A stretch of DNA of 64,000 nt from assembly GCA_902702965.1 (NCBI GenBank), contig CACRXP010000002.1:3148506-3212505 (forward strand). The letters run 5' to 3'. This stretch comes from Spirometra erinaceieuropaei. Taxonomy: Eukaryota; Platyhelminthes; Cestoda; Diphyllobothriidea; Diphyllobothriidae. Positions 24,518 through 36,404 of this stretch are shown piece by piece; the stretch's first letter is position 1, and each line of letters starts with the position of its first letter. The notes beneath the pieces are model-generated. The model ran no database searches. It worked only from the letters and a program-made list of their open reading frames with translations, and had not been told where the DNA came from. A program made the translations under genes and the position numbers.

Positions 24518-26044
24518 CCTTAGAATGTACGTAAATGCGTACTTATTTTTGGAACGATCTCTTTTGCAGGTTAATTTATGAAATAATTCGACAAAATGGT
24601 ACTTCATTGACGTTTATTCTAACAAAAGTGTACCTGGCATGACTAAAATAGATCTCGAGCAAATAAAATATACAAAACTCCTTTGATGCATGTATGCGTA
24701 GATCAGATCTCTCGGTGGGATGTCATACTCGCAAACAACCTAAAATACAACCGTCTGCTCAAATTACCAAGCTCAGGGTTACTACTAGCGTTCTGAAATT
24801 ACATCCTCCTTTAATTCGAGTGCACAGTTACACGTTGTGCTGTCTTTCATCATCTTCCTGGCCTCTGCAATACATGCAACCCCAATGGCCTCCTTATCCC
24901 CGTCTGATAGGCCATCCGGCCCTGTGGGTGCCGGGAAGAAGTGCTCTTAGCCAGCGTGAACTTGTTTTTGTGGCCTCATTACATGAACAGCATGCTTACT
25001 ATTCCCAGGACTAACGCACCGCAGTATTTCCAGAATATGCCCTATCAAACACTACCAGATAGGTTGTTTGCAATGGGAGAAGTAAATGATTGTGATTTGT
25101 CTCTGCATTGATGAGCTCTTCCGCAAAACAAGTATACACAGAGGGTGTAATGTACTTTATTTTGAAGTATGGATTCAAAGTCTTTAACAAAAAGACTCCG
25201 TTTACTGTGGACAGAAAGAATCTAACAAAGTACTCAAGAGTCAAACAATTTTACACAGAAAGGAAAGACTATTATGGGGGCAATTCAAGTCTTAGCTTCT
25301 GTGTTTCCGTCTCTTCACACGAACATAAGATCGCGAGCTAAGAATGGCGATACAGAATGCAGCAATGCGGATTTACGGCAAGAGATATGTCGATAGCCAC
25401 GGCGCAATGGGCGGGAGGACGTGGCAGAGATTAGATCAGAATGTAGGGGATTGGCAACATCATCAAAAAATCGACCAGCAAATCGCCTTACCGTTTTGAA
25501 ATGTTGTCGTGTGATAGTATAGGCTGAAAAACATAAGAAACACCGGTGGAAGAAGAGGGCATTAAGAGGGCTCGTTTTAAAATTAGCATATCCTTTCTGA
25601 TCAAAGCAGAAAAATGACAGCAGAACAATATAGACTAAGAGGAAAAGATCGGACATCAATAAATCGCCAGATTAAGGGTTGAGGTATGTGGTAGTAGCGT
25701 AAACGAAGAATGTAATAAAGAAATTTACGAACTTTAGTGAAAAAGAACTTTGTATGGAGGGAAAAAGGAAGATTTGATGACAGAGTGGCCTCAAGGTACT
25801 TGATATAGGATGCTCGTTGGGAAGGATGCCAAAGGCCTCAGGACTAATTTTTGATTATTCAATACGAGACCATTTCCCTGCGACTATGCTGAGACGTGGT
25901 CAAGACCGTCTCTCAGAGATGTGTCTGATTTTTGAGAGGGTGACCAACAATCCCATCTTGGGCATAATTATCTAATAGACAGTCGGGGTCTTAAATCCTC
26001 AGTGTAGAGGGAGAAGTGACGATAGGATATATATATATATTGCA
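24518..26044. other. Intergenic, nothing recognised
   Basis: About 1.5 kb. Frames at 24694-25014 (plus, 106 codons) and 25315-25659 (minus, 114 codons) have no motifs; they are not supported as genes. A short (TA)n run lies at about 26027-26040. Confidence 0.4.
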
Positions 26045-26190
26045 AGATATGCCATACTTGACAGCACAGGTACCAGCTAAAAGCCCGGACACGCATGATT
26101 CACCTATAATTAACCGCTGCATCGCACAGCTGCGAGGGGTTCGGCTCACCGCTCATTGATTAGGATATAATCTCTGTTACTCACAAGAGT
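26045..26190 (-). repeat. Dispersed repeat with conserved reading frame, copy 2
   Basis: Aligns with 15738-15880, sharing ACAGCACAGGTAC, AAAAGCCC and CACAGCTG blocks, and conserves the minus-strand peptide (see copy 1). Flanked on its left by a (TA)n run. Confidence 0.55.
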
Positions 26191-26653
26191 AATTTTGTCA
26201 AAGAAGCAAAATACAAGCTCGACTGCACAGGAGAAGTAATTTCCCGACTATACAAATCCTCCGCCCATCTTCGGCAAGTCGCACAGTTGCGTCTACCAAT
26301 CGCGTGTCTCATTTTTGTCCCAACGAATAAACTGATTTTATTGATTGAGGAGCTGGAATGATATACAGTTCTTACCTACAATATCGCTGCCAAACTCATC
26401 AATAAACAGTGATTCAAATGTACCCCAGATTTTTCTGAAAGCAACTTTATGACCTCAAACCATCAATGCAAGTACTAGGCACTTTCTCGCCGAATAATAT
26501 GTTCGTAAAACAGTATATATGTTAAAATTCTGATGGATATTTTTGATTTTAATGTCTAGTTCAAAGGTCGCCAATTTGGCAAATGCTGTAGAAAATTGAG
26601 TCCTTTTATGAGTTCTCGAATTTCTCCCTTACTATTCAGAAATGAGAAGGAAA
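26191..26653. other. Intergenic
   Basis: No supported feature. Confidence 0.4.
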
Positions 26654-26830
26654 TACAATAGGTGGACTAATTCATGAAACGCCGGCGGAAATTCCGAAAT
26701 GCGTTTATGTTTAAAAGGATTGAATAGGTAGGGTTGTAAAACAGATAAATTTGCAGCATGATAATTTGGTTACCTCAGGGTGTCGGCTATTGAAATAACC
26801 TTTTTCCGGCTGCATAGAATTATTTTAATA
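26654..26830. mobile_element. MITE copy H, left end only
   Basis: CAATAGGTGGACTAATTCATG, GGTAGGGTTGTAAAACAGAT and CAGGGTGTCGGC blocks match the first 175 bases of the family; the rest of the element is absent. Left flank is TA. Confidence 0.8.
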
Positions 26831-28876
26831 CCAAAAACGTAGTAAATATGAAAGCAGAAATAACCTAACGTCTAATAATAGTGTTTTAGTGAAGTTTATA
26901 TCTAAATATCGTTTAATAATTAGTGTGATTTCATATAGGACGGTTTGTCAACTGCCTACGATCTAAGCGTAGATTCCAAAACAGTTTTCCAGGCTTTCGT
27001 GTTATCCTTGACTTTTTTCAGTTAAATAAGGTTTAACAAGAGAAATTGACTTATGCTTGATTTCACCGATGGAGACGTCGTAGGAACAAACGTTTTTACA
27101 AGGTGACATGCCGTGAGACCGGCCGGTGCCTAATAAATTTAAATAAAAATGACAGGCGTGATCTTAAACATGCCATTTTTTGTTTATAGAGAGAACTTTT
27201 CTCCCGTTAAATTAATTTACACCTTTCGGTCGTTTTGGATTACGTCGAGTTTCAGATCGGTTTCGAAATTTGGTTGAATACTTTATGATATTCAGTGTTT
27301 TCTCTCAATCGTCCATAAAAACAGATATTGAATTACCTGTCTACTGAAAACTTTAAAATAAGATTATTCTTGAAGGCACTTATCGAATTAGTGAGCGTTT
27401 GGACGCTTCTTTTCACGAAGATGGTCGTTTGGGTTACATGTGGAGACGCATTCAAACATCAAACTTCATTTTCGAGAAAAATGGCTGCCCACAACGAATG
27501 TCAGCAACGGATATACCTTTGAGCAATAAGAAAATTTTTCTTAATAAGTTACCTCTTTAAAAAGTGCTTCATTACTGCACTCCGTTGACGGATCTCTGTG
27601 CAATCTGCATTCCTGCACCGTGAGGCCAAGTAAGAATATGGCACTTTCGGCGGTTTCTTTCACGTCACTAAGCAATACTAATATTTTTCTGCCGTAAGTG
27701 GGAGAACATACTTTTCTCTATACATTGAGACCATTTTCACTGTTTTTGCTCACTTTTAGACCCCGTTCTTCGATTATGAATGCACGGCAGAGCGCCCATA
27801 TAAATACTGATATTTTGCTGAAACTACTAATGTTTTGCTCATTCTATTTCTGGATAAGTTATGCACAGGAACTAAACTACACGAGAAGAAGTGCTTCGTA
27901 TGTTCAAAACTGGAAATGACCATTCGTTGGTGGTCATGTATGTGGCATCAGGTTGAATTTTCCAAACGGAATAACGACTTTAGCCCATCTAAGCGAAGGA
28001 ACCCCTATCTGCATTACTACTGCATCTTAGGGCACCAATCGCACGGATCTGCTAGGTTAACTTTAAGGAATTGATAAAACCTCTGGTTTTATTAAAATAC
28101 CCTTTTTGTTAGGAGGTTGATTATCATGGTTAAAATCGGACATCAAATAAATTTTCAAGATCGGCTAAATCTGTTTATTAAAACCCTCGCGGATAAATTA
28201 CTATCTTTTCAATGAAAAAGTCGCTCAGATACGTAACCGGAGTCTAGGACGTGTATTAGCATAGGAAATTGCACAAATATATTCCAGCGTCCGTTTTTGC
28301 TAAAAATTTACTGCTATTATACTTGATATAATTACGCAAACACAATTTCTCCACCAGAAAAGGAAATTTTGTCGAAGGATGAGCGAACAAAATGCGCAAT
28401 GTTAAAGACGTCCAGAAGTTCTCTCATCACTTTCCGTTATCATATTTCATGAAACAGGTCACGTACTTTATTGCAACTGTTAGCCATCCGATTTTACGTC
28501 GGTGTTCCACAGCCTCATCAGCAAGTAATGCCGTCCGAACTGTCCACTGCAACTTAGGCAGAGGGGCTCACCAGCAAGAAACCTATGCCTTCCCGGGTGG
28601 GAGTCAAAAAGGGGTTGTGATTATTGCACGCAGTAGGTAGGCGTGTCGTCCATAGCCCAGGATTAGGGCAGTCGATGCCAAATCGAGAATTCGATGAATC
28701 GCACTCATGATTGAACATATGCTTTTTACGGTTTGACCTCGCGTATCCGGTAGATAAATTTGAGTGCAAATCTACTTCTTACGGTGTGACGTCGTGCGCA
28801 CACCGTATGTGATTCCAACATGAGACAGTTTATCAAGCCATTAAAGTCTGTAGGCATTATCGCCCACAAACTCAAC
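26831..28876. other. Intergenic, AT-rich, nothing recognised
   Basis: About 2 kb. Frames of at most 82 codons with no motif; no repeat family recognised. Confidence 0.45.
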
Positions 28877-29746
28877 ATGCAGTAGATGTGCTAACTCATG
28901 AAATGTCAACCAAAATTTCGAAATTCGTTCTCGTTTCGAAAAGATAAATTAAGTAGTGTTGTAAAACTAATCATGATGCAGCTTAAATCTATAATGATCC
29001 AGTTACCTCAGGGTGTCGGCTTTCGAAAAAACTTATTTTCGGCTGCATGCAAGATCTATACTCTGCAAAAATTGCTTCTTAAGTAGCAGCAATTTTTTCA
29101 CTGATTTTCGATGCCCTTGAAAATTCAATTATATTTCATGGAAAACATGCATAAAATATTCATTCCTTTACTTATTCGGTAGCAAATCACGTCTTCTTCC
29201 AATTTCATAGTTAAAGGAAAAGTATAACTCGGTTTTAAAAAACTTTTTTAATTCCCGAATAAATTTGAAGCCGACCTGCTGTTACACTTGCATTCAGGGT
29301 TTCCAAACTACAAGCTGAATATTTTCGTGTACGGAAAACCATGCATTTCTTTACGGTGTTAAGAGGAGACCATATAAGGCTCATAAAATTAAGCAGTGGA
29401 TTTGAGGAATATTGTTAACTTTACAAGCCACATTCGTAAATGCAGATACATGACGTTTCATGAACGGCCATTTAACGGTATTAAAAAACCTCACAATAAG
29501 AAACTTTTTTCAAACCGAATTATACTCTTCTTTTGAGTATGAAATTGGAAGAAGCCGTGATTTTCTACCGAATAAGTAAAAGAATAAATATTTTTATGCA
29601 CGTTTTCCATGAAATATGATTGAATTGTCAAGGGCATCGAAAATCAATTAGAAAATTTATGCAACGTGAGTAGTCTTTTTTACAGAGTATGGATCTTGCA
29701 TTTCGAAATTTTGGTTGACATTTCATGAGTTAGCACATCTACTGTA
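28877..29746. mobile_element. Foldback MITE copy I, rearranged centre
   Basis: Ends CAGTAGATGTGCTAACTCATG and GAGTTAGCACATCTACTG, right flank TA. The centre (about 29250-29400) holds a block matching the reverse complement of copy G near 24050-24150 (e.g. GACCTGCTGTTACACTTGC). The right arm is shortened between about 29700 and 29705. Copy L has the same centre. Confidence 0.88.
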
Positions 29747-30033
29747 TGTAAAGGACCATTAATAGAATAGTTCGCTTACTGCTGTTTCATAAGCACGCAG
29801 GTTCTACAGTTGTTTGTTTTAGCCTGCTTGCGGATGACGCAGAAAATACGCCGCCGGGTTTTCAGACACTTTTTGACTTGCAGTTAAAAAGGAAGAATAT
29901 GCTATGAAAGCCGCTCCATGAGGTTACGTCGGATAGGTAAGTTCTAAAAATACGGATAACGATCGTCTTCATTTAAAAAATATTTAAAGTTCTTTGATAA
30001 TTCGGCTGCCGGGAGCTTTTTTGGTCGGATCTT
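29747..30033. other. Intergenic
   Basis: No supported feature. Confidence 0.4.
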
Positions 30034-30137
30034 ATTTCGTAGCCGTACCTGTAGTAGACAAGCTTCAGCCTAACCACTAACGTTAACCCCTAAACCCAAA
30101 TTCTATCCCTAACCGCTAACAGGTACAGCTACGAAAT
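30034..30137. repeat. Hairpin with telomere-like CCTAAC loop
   Basis: ATTTCGTAGCCGTACCTGT (30034-30052) pairs with ACAGGTACAGCTACGAAAT (30119-30137), 18 of 19 bases. The 66-nt loop contains degenerate CCTAAC/CCCTAA units (CCTAACCACTAACGTTAACC, TCCCTAACCGCTAAC). Imperfect pairing continues outward. Function unknown. Confidence 0.75.
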
Positions 30138-30777
30138 GAAATCTTGTCGCCTTTTCATTTATTATTTTAACATCACTGCATAAGGACCGTCATTACTTTG
30201 CCCCTGTTTAACTGATAGGACTGGTTGAAAACAAGACCAAATGGAACTATTAGGGCGACAGTTTACGGGAACGCATACATTCCCAAGGTCCCCTTCGCCA
30301 TCCTCCATACAGCAGGGCCAACGACAAGAACTACAACAGGCGGCTTAATCTGAAAATTAATAACGGGAAATAGTTGAGTTGTACGACTGTTTCGACGATC
30401 CACACCATTTGAACTTCAAAAACGTGCAGCACTATCAATCAGTTGTGCTGAAAAGTGGAAGATAAACAACCACTCATACTAGACCATGGGCCTGTTTATT
30501 CCACTTTCGCCCAGCCTCTAGGAGGGGGACGCGCTAACACTAGTAAAATTAAGGCCAAAGTACTTTGGAGAAATTTCAACAATTATATATTTCGGAATTC
30601 CAAGATGCACTTTGCACTTTATTCGTCGCGTTCTACCGTCCGTCCAGTTACCCACGGAACGCATTGTAATCCCCATGACGTCCCCTTTGAGAGTAACATA
30701 TTCAACCCAAATCCTGCTCATATTGTTTAACTCACTTTTACACTTTTTCCACAAGCCTATTTGGATATAAAGAAACT
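30138..30777. other. Intergenic
   Basis: No supported feature; open frames at 30455-30754 lack motifs. Confidence 0.4.
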
Positions 30778-30895
30778 GAAATGATCACTTCTGGCTTGCT
30801 TATGGTCGTGAGTCAGTCATACCTTAACCCCAGGACCCGTAGGACTCGAGCTCAGGGGGCTTCGGCCATTGCGTCGGATGCCCACGACCCGTCGA
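30778..30895 (-). mobile_element. SINE1 fragment, eroded (minus)
   Basis: CTTCTGGCTTGCTTATGGTC, AGTCAGTCATACC and TAACCCCAGGAC match in order, on the minus strand, the body of SINE1 (GACTGGCTGA...AAGCCAGAAATGGCC). The tRNA-like head remains only as GACTCGAGCTCAGGG. Confidence 0.65.
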
Positions 30896-32687
30896 CACCG
30901 ATCTATGAATTATCGAGATAATATCGTCTCTCCAAGCCTTTACATACTAGAGCGGACTGTGCACCAGACTTGCAGAGGAAAAACGGAACATTCCTATACT
31001 AACCCTGCAGGAAGAAGGCCGCTTCCATCAGTCTGAGTCTTGCACACTTCATTAAAATCTCACTAGACACTCCTGACTGTGCACCGTCCCTGTTCAATAT
31101 TAGCTGTGAGTGATCGTCGAAGGGAAGCATTCTACACAGTTGCGTCTTCTTTGCAAAGGCAAAATGCTTCTGACATGGGCTCGGGCATGAGGTTGATTGC
31201 GTCCCGACGGCTGCCGTCATAAGTAAGCTGTCCTAGGAGTGCTGTTTGGCCAAACATTTTAGGCTCTGTACTTTAGGGCTTGTGTCAGAAGTTGGACAGG
31301 AAAAAAAGGGAGGCAGCAGAGGCCTAAGACTGGTTCACGTGGGGGCATTGTGTATCTTCCCCCAAAAGCTAACAGTTAATAATACAGCGTCGATCGGTGT
31401 CCATGTGATGTCTGGGGGGGGGGTGGGCAGTTAAGTGCGCCTGACAACAGCCTTGTTGTCTGTCAGAAGGAGAATCGCCCTGACAACCAAATTCCACCGA
31501 TCTCCTTCTCTTCAAAAACCCTATTTGACGAGTCATTGGAAGGAGGCTGAACGGTCTTCACCAGGAGGATAAAGAAGGAGGGGGTAAGCCAGGTCAGATA
31601 GTCACTGAGCCCGCCTTCGAAAACGTGTTTTAACGGTCTAGGAAGGGCACGTGGTTGGCCGGGAGGAAAATAAGGCAGGACTAGGCAATCCTGTCTCCAC
31701 TGTTTTTATCGATATTGTTTAACGCCTTTTAGTAGTTTGTATGGACTCTGGACAGAAGTTTTGAAGCAAAACAGAATTGTACGCATTCGTTCCTTTAGGC
31801 AGAAGACATTGTTGAATGCAACACCCATCGAACTTGATTGTTGTTTTATCGTATTGGAGTAAATCACAAACTTCCAGTTGATAGAAGCTGAAAATGTTTT
31901 AATAGACGATAACAAGCCCTCCCGCCCTTCCCATTCTAAGGCGTTATGGTGCGTATTCCTTCAAGTTTATTTCACTCCCAAAGGTTCGTGTTAAATTTTA
32001 ACCAGTCCCTTCGTAAAAGGCGCTGAAAAAAGATGGAATAAAATGTCTGGAGAAATAAAGTAATATTCTTTCTGGAACGATAAGAATGTGTGTTAATTAG
32101 TAATATGATTGGGGCTATAATTAGAAACATGGCCATTTCCAGACGCTCGTGACTCACATTAGACAGGACAACTTTAGTAACCTGAGGACGACTTTCAGGT
32201 ACGCATGCCCTAATGATATCCGTTTGAATCTTATAGGAATGCGACCAGAAATAATTATCGTGCGTCACAGGGGCATGACATTTGAAAAGTATCTCTATGC
32301 ACACCAAAGTGCAACCAGCAAACTAAAGTGAACTCGGATATGTGGCCAAAAAACACTAGACGGCTGCTTCAGTGACTATCTCGACCTTCATTTCGGGTAG
32401 AATTTGGATGTACAGCACATCCTGTCTTGGAAAAGAGTCCCGTACACATTGAAAACATGTTTACACGAGCTAAATTCCTGATCTTTTTTGACCATCTACT
32501 CAAGAATTCACAAATACCGGTCAGTAAATCACCCATTAGATATGCAATCCAGAAGCTGAAGGTGAGACATTTTACCTCACCATGCTGAGAACCAATGTCA
32601 GAAGTATACTGAGAGCATTACCAACTAACGTAGTATGGAAGCAAGTTTGGTGCGACACAACTATCACGGGTGCGTATATATATATAG
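30896..32687. other. Intergenic, nothing recognised
   Basis: About 1.8 kb. Frames such as minus 31972-32307 (111 codons) lack recognisable motifs. No gene supported. Confidence 0.4.
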
Positions 32688-32956
32688 ATGAGATGGAGCC
32701 GACAAAGACAAGGGAGACCGGAATGGCCATTTCTGGCTCATTAACCGTCATCAGCCAGTCATACCCAACCCCAAGTGTGGATCACTTGAGATTCGAACCC
32801 GGGATCTTTGGTCATGGAGTTGAACGCTCTACCATTGAGCCACGGGCCCGTTGTCCTGTCGGTTGTGATCGGGAATATCAATTATGACAGATGCGCGCTC
32901 ACCGATCAGGTTACAGAACATGCTCGTTCTGTTGTGCCTTGGAGCTCATACTTAAA
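32688..32956 (-). mobile_element. SINE1 pieces, minus: head and body (32688-32864) and 3' tail (32882-32956)
   Basis: On the minus strand 32864-32688 reads as a tRNA-like head (A box TGGCTCAATGGTAGAGCG, B box GGGTTCGAATCTC near 32788-32800) followed by the SINE1 body and a TA-rich end. Upstream of it, 32956-32882 is the 3' half of another SINE1 in the same orientation. Together with the next copy they build a long inverted repeat. Confidence 0.87.
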
Positions 32957-33271
32957 CCGACAGGACAACGGGCCCGTGGCTCAATGGTAGAGCGTTAAAC
33001 TCCTTGACCAAAGATCCCGGGTTCGAATCTCAAGTGATCCACACTTGGGGCTGGGCATGACTGGCTGATGACGGCTAATGAGCCAGAAATGGCCATTCCG
33101 GTCTCCCTTGTCTTTGTCGGCTCCATCTCATCTATGTCTACTACTACTAGTCGCTGTGCGACTGCCTGCGAGGGTTTAAGTATGAGCCCCAAGGCACAAC
33201 AGAACGAGCATGTTCTGTAACCTGATCGGTGAGCGCGCATCTGTCATAATATATATATATATATATATATA
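32957..33271 (+). mobile_element. SINE1, complete, plus, with (AT)n tail
   Basis: tRNA-like head from 32971 with A box (GTGGCTCAATGGTAGAGCG) and B box (GGGTTCGAATCTC, near 33020), body containing GACTGGCTGATGACGG and AGCCAGAAATGGCC, a 3' part with GGCACAACAGAACGAGC and GATCGGTGAGCGCGC, and an AT dinucleotide tail at 33247-33271. Such elements are transcribed by RNA polymerase III and copied by a partner LINE. The first 177 bases are the inverse of 32688-32864. Confidence 0.9.
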
Positions 33272-35060
33272 CAAGAGGGGTCGCTTATTAACTTGCAGTT
33301 ATATCATAGGATAAAGTGGTTGGATGTTAAAAACTTTTACAAAATGTCAACAACTGCACGCAGTTATCAGCAGGTTTGGTTTTGGAAGACTTTTACTGGG
33401 ACAACCCACAAAGCAATTGTAAAAGTTGTTAGCGTAGAATGTGTTTATTTTTAAATCAAGCTGCTCGATGGTAACGCGATTTTTTATTAATAATTTATTC
33501 TTGCATGCACAGCCTGGCCAGCTTGCAAAAATAAGAAGTATTTTCAGCAAGTCTCAGCATGGGGAGAATTAATAGGTAAAATGTTTGCACCCAAGTTTCA
33601 TAGTAAAAAACCTAATTCACATACTGAACACGATCACAAAGTAACTCCCTTGGTTAATTAAGACGAGCATTCTCCTGTGAAATTACTCTGCCTTCGTTGA
33701 CGTATTGCATTCCAGAAACGACTTAAGGTCGGCAGTTGGAAATAGCACACCCGATTAAATGCTATAAAAGTTTTAAATTCCTCGCGTTTACGTACACTCA
33801 CACAGTGTTTCTATGATTTTTGTTGAAAAATGTTATCGGTGTTCTATATGCCTGGGGAGCGTTTTAGTGTACTCGAGGACCAGAGCATATCCAGCTGTGC
33901 TTTTTGAAAAAATAAATGAACTTCTGAAAAGAAGGCGAGACGTTCGTGTACTTATGACCATGCGAAATTTTTTCGTTACTTAATAGTTTATTCATACTCG
34001 CGTCATCTGAAATAGCTCAAAAACGGGGATGTGTTCAGCCGCCTTCACATTGCTGCATGAAAAATCTGTGAGAGGTAATGTTCATTAAAAGTTCCTCCGG
34101 CGTTCCATTTCGATACTTTTGTTACTGACAAGTTCCTGTAAAGAAGTATGGTTGAGCTACAAATTCACCGAAAGAGGGCTTTGTTAAATTAAAATTCATA
34201 AATAGAACGTGCGGTTGTTATTGAAAACGATTGAATCGGGCCAAAGTATGCTGCGGCAGAGAGTTTGGATAAAATCCTTCATGTTTCATCTGAGTGATCC
34301 AGCCGCTAGTTTTCGTCCTAGGTCTATTGCATGAATCCAAATACATGTCATTTTCAACGAAAAAGGCCTGGAAGGTACACAATCCCTCTGGGAAAACTTT
34401 ATAAATTTTTTTATTTGAGAGTGCTGCTTAGTGGACACATGCGCATCTGAATCTGTTGTGCATATGAGCTTTGCGTATTCTGACCACCTGGGGAAAAAAA
34501 CAGGGGTGCCTCCATGTGGCACAAAAAACTTCACCGCACACAATTAAATACTATACAGCATTCAAAAATGAGGAGAGAATTTACTCTAGCGCGACCTATC
34601 CGACATCATTAAGAGGGGGAAACGAGGGGAAAGCGACCACTTATCAGACGGTTGTTTTGCAGGGACGGAATTGGAGAGGGCTGGCGTTTTGAACGCCGCC
34701 CCGCAACCCCGTCGGTGCCCTCCAACTGCATCCTGCTGACGTGAGCCAGGTTTGCGCCAGACGAGGATCTTTCTGGCAGGATTTATGTCAACTTTCGAAG
34801 CCAACCTGGAGAGATTTGACTTCGTGCCTTTGCCCTCTGTTCACTAGTAGGTTCTGACGAAATAAACAGTTAAATACAGATTTATTAACATTATTTCTGT
34901 TCAAAATCACAGTGTTTCGACATTTCTTAAATGCAGGCTGAACATTTTCAAATTCCTACCTCAGAAGTCCGTTTGTCATTCTACACTGTCACCATCTTTT
35001 TCTCATTTATTCTGGACCGCGGGGGAGGCACTAAATTTTCAATAGCACTTGCCGTTATAT
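33272..35060. other. Intergenic, nothing recognised
   Basis: About 1.8 kb, AT-rich. Open frames of at most 85 codons without motifs. Confidence 0.4.
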
Positions 35061-35262
35061 ATGACAGTTCGGCCGTTGAGTTCGACGATATTCACCGTGT
35101 TCTCCACAGCAGAGTGATGGTAGGGACGTGACTTTCGCGTGAATTAGCTTGTAGCGATAGTAAACTCACGCAGCGCCTACCGCACTCTCTTCTCCCTCAC
35201 CTGGTCCCGGTGTCAAGGTAGAATCAAAAAAATTCGAAGGGCTCAGGTGGCTGGCGCGATCG
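35061..35262 (-). repeat. Dispersed repeat R1, copy d (minus)
   Basis: Reverse-complement of R1: ACAGTTCGGCC, ATATTCACCGTGTTC, GATAGTAAACTCACGCAGCG, CACTCTCTTCTCCCTCACC and GGTGTCAAGGTAGAATC. It directly precedes the Penelope fragment. Confidence 0.65.
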
Positions 35263-35317
35263 GGACCGCCCCCAGGCGTGCCGTCAAACCCGGCTCGAAG
35301 TCCATAGAGTGGGAGCG

Positions 35318-35787
35318 TCAAGGACAAGAAAGACTGGAAGCTCCGAACGAGAATGGCCGAACACGCGGCAGCGGTGCGCAGAAATGACGCCAGCTCTCAA
35401 GTTGCGGCTCATTCGACGAGATCCGGCCACACATTCAAATTCGATGAGGCCGAAATTCTCGCAAGAGGTGACAACCGCGTGAGCCGGGAGCTACTGGAAT
35501 CATGGTTTACTGGCCCCCAGTCCATCAACAAGTGCAACAAGCTTCCCACTGCATACTGCGTGCTAAAATTTTGTCTAGGCGGAGTAACAAGCCATGCAAG
35601 GAGCGCAGAGGTGAACACTTTTTCCAACACCGGGGTCAGTGCGTCAGATGGTCGAGCAATCATCACGCCAACATCCAACGCACGTGATGAAATTGCAGCA
35701 ATTATCGACTCGAATGTCGGCCATCAAGCGGTGATCACACCGAGTGCGACGATCCCGGATGAAGGGGGGAGCCGTGAATGTTCATAG
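35318..35787 (+). pseudogene. Penelope-like GIY-YIG endonuclease C-terminus
   Basis: Open from about 35318, first ATG at 35353. KLRTRMAEHAAAVRRND (around 35335-35390) matches the conserved R...EH core that follows GIY-YIG in Penelope proteins; SQVAAHSTRSGHTFKF, EILARGDNRVSRELLESWF and the N-K-LP-AY block follow in the usual order, then a variable tail to the stop at 35785-35787. The GIY and YIG motifs and the entire reverse transcriptase are absent, so the protein cannot be functional. A diverged copy on the minus strand at 46.7-47.0 kb supports the assignment. Confidence 0.82.
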
Positions 35788-35863
35788 GTATGCAGGAGCA
35801 TGGCTACTGCATCCTATAAATACCGCAGCCCCTTGTGCGGCAACCACCCGTTTCTGCTTTTTT

Positions 35864-35905
35864 GTCTCTGATGATGGATTCGAGTAGGAATCCGAAACGT
35901 CAGGC
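35864..35905 (+). ncRNA. Small hammerhead-ribozyme-like motif, copy 1
   Basis: GTCT (35864-35867) can pair with AGGC (35902-35905) as stem I. Between them stand the core CTGATGA (35868-35874), one extra T, a perfect 6-bp stem II GGATTC/GAATCC with loop GAGTAG (35876-35893), the core GAAA (35894-35897) and CGTC (35898-35901), a usable cleavage triplet. Stem III is essentially absent; the self-complementary ACGT could pair between two molecules, as in the small Penelope-associated hammerheads known to act as dimers. The extra T after the core is a deviation and may weaken activity. Confidence 0.68.
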
Positions 35906-35947
35906 TAATAAAGCTCTTGTCCCGGTGATCATGTCTCCTACTTCAAG

Positions 35948-36060
35948 AAGACTGGAGTGGCTATTTCTGGCTTATTAACCGTCGTCAGCCAGTTATACCC
36001 AGTCCCGAAGCGTCCTCTACCATTATACATGTCAAGTAAGCCTTCGACCCTCACTGATGT
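35948..36060 (-). mobile_element. SINE1-related fragment (minus)
   Basis: ATTTCTGGCTTATTAACCGTC, CAGCCAGTTATACCCAG and CGAAGCGTCCTCTACCATTA match, inverted, the SINE1 copy at 46480-46570, including the shared non-tRNA start AGGCTTACTAGACATGTATA. The head differs from the tRNA-bearing copies, so it is a subfamily or a chimera. Confidence 0.72.
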
Positions 36061-36404
36061 AGTTAGGATCTCACTCATTTCCATTCTATCCACCTGCCAG
36101 CTTGCTACGGATGACAGCGAACGTTGTGTCATAGGACACATACCACACATAATACATAAGCATCTCACTAGGAGTGAAAAAGTCGAGAAAGGTTTTTTGT
36201 TGATTATGTAACAAATTCCATTAAACAGTGACGGAATGTACATACCTTAGATTACAGGATAGGAGGAGTCTTTAGTTTCGTAAACTCACCGGGGGACAGT
36301 ATTATCGACACTTGATATATTTTGACGAATCTGCGCCCCTCGAAGAATGTAAGGATGGCCGTAATTCACATGCCTATTTGAATGCTAGGTGTCTGGTTCC
36401 ACGA
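36061..36404. other. Intergenic between two Penelope pieces
   Basis: No supported feature. Confidence 0.4.

Larger units (their letters stand above)
35310..35945 (+). mobile_element. Penelope-like element, 3' part
   Basis: Contains the C-terminal GIY-YIG-type endonuclease region (below), a short 3' region and a hammerhead-like motif followed by AATAAAGCTCTTGTCC. Penelope-like elements encode a reverse transcriptase joined to a GIY-YIG endonuclease and often carry hammerhead ribozymes in their terminal repeats. The reverse transcriptase and the start of the nuclease domain are missing. Related terminal fragments lie at 36405-36606 and a related nuclease fragment at 46736-46990. Confidence 0.8.

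Noticed and set aside
33247..33271. (AT)n run considered as an independent microsatellite or promoter
   Set aside because: It is the 3' tail of the SINE1 copy ending there.
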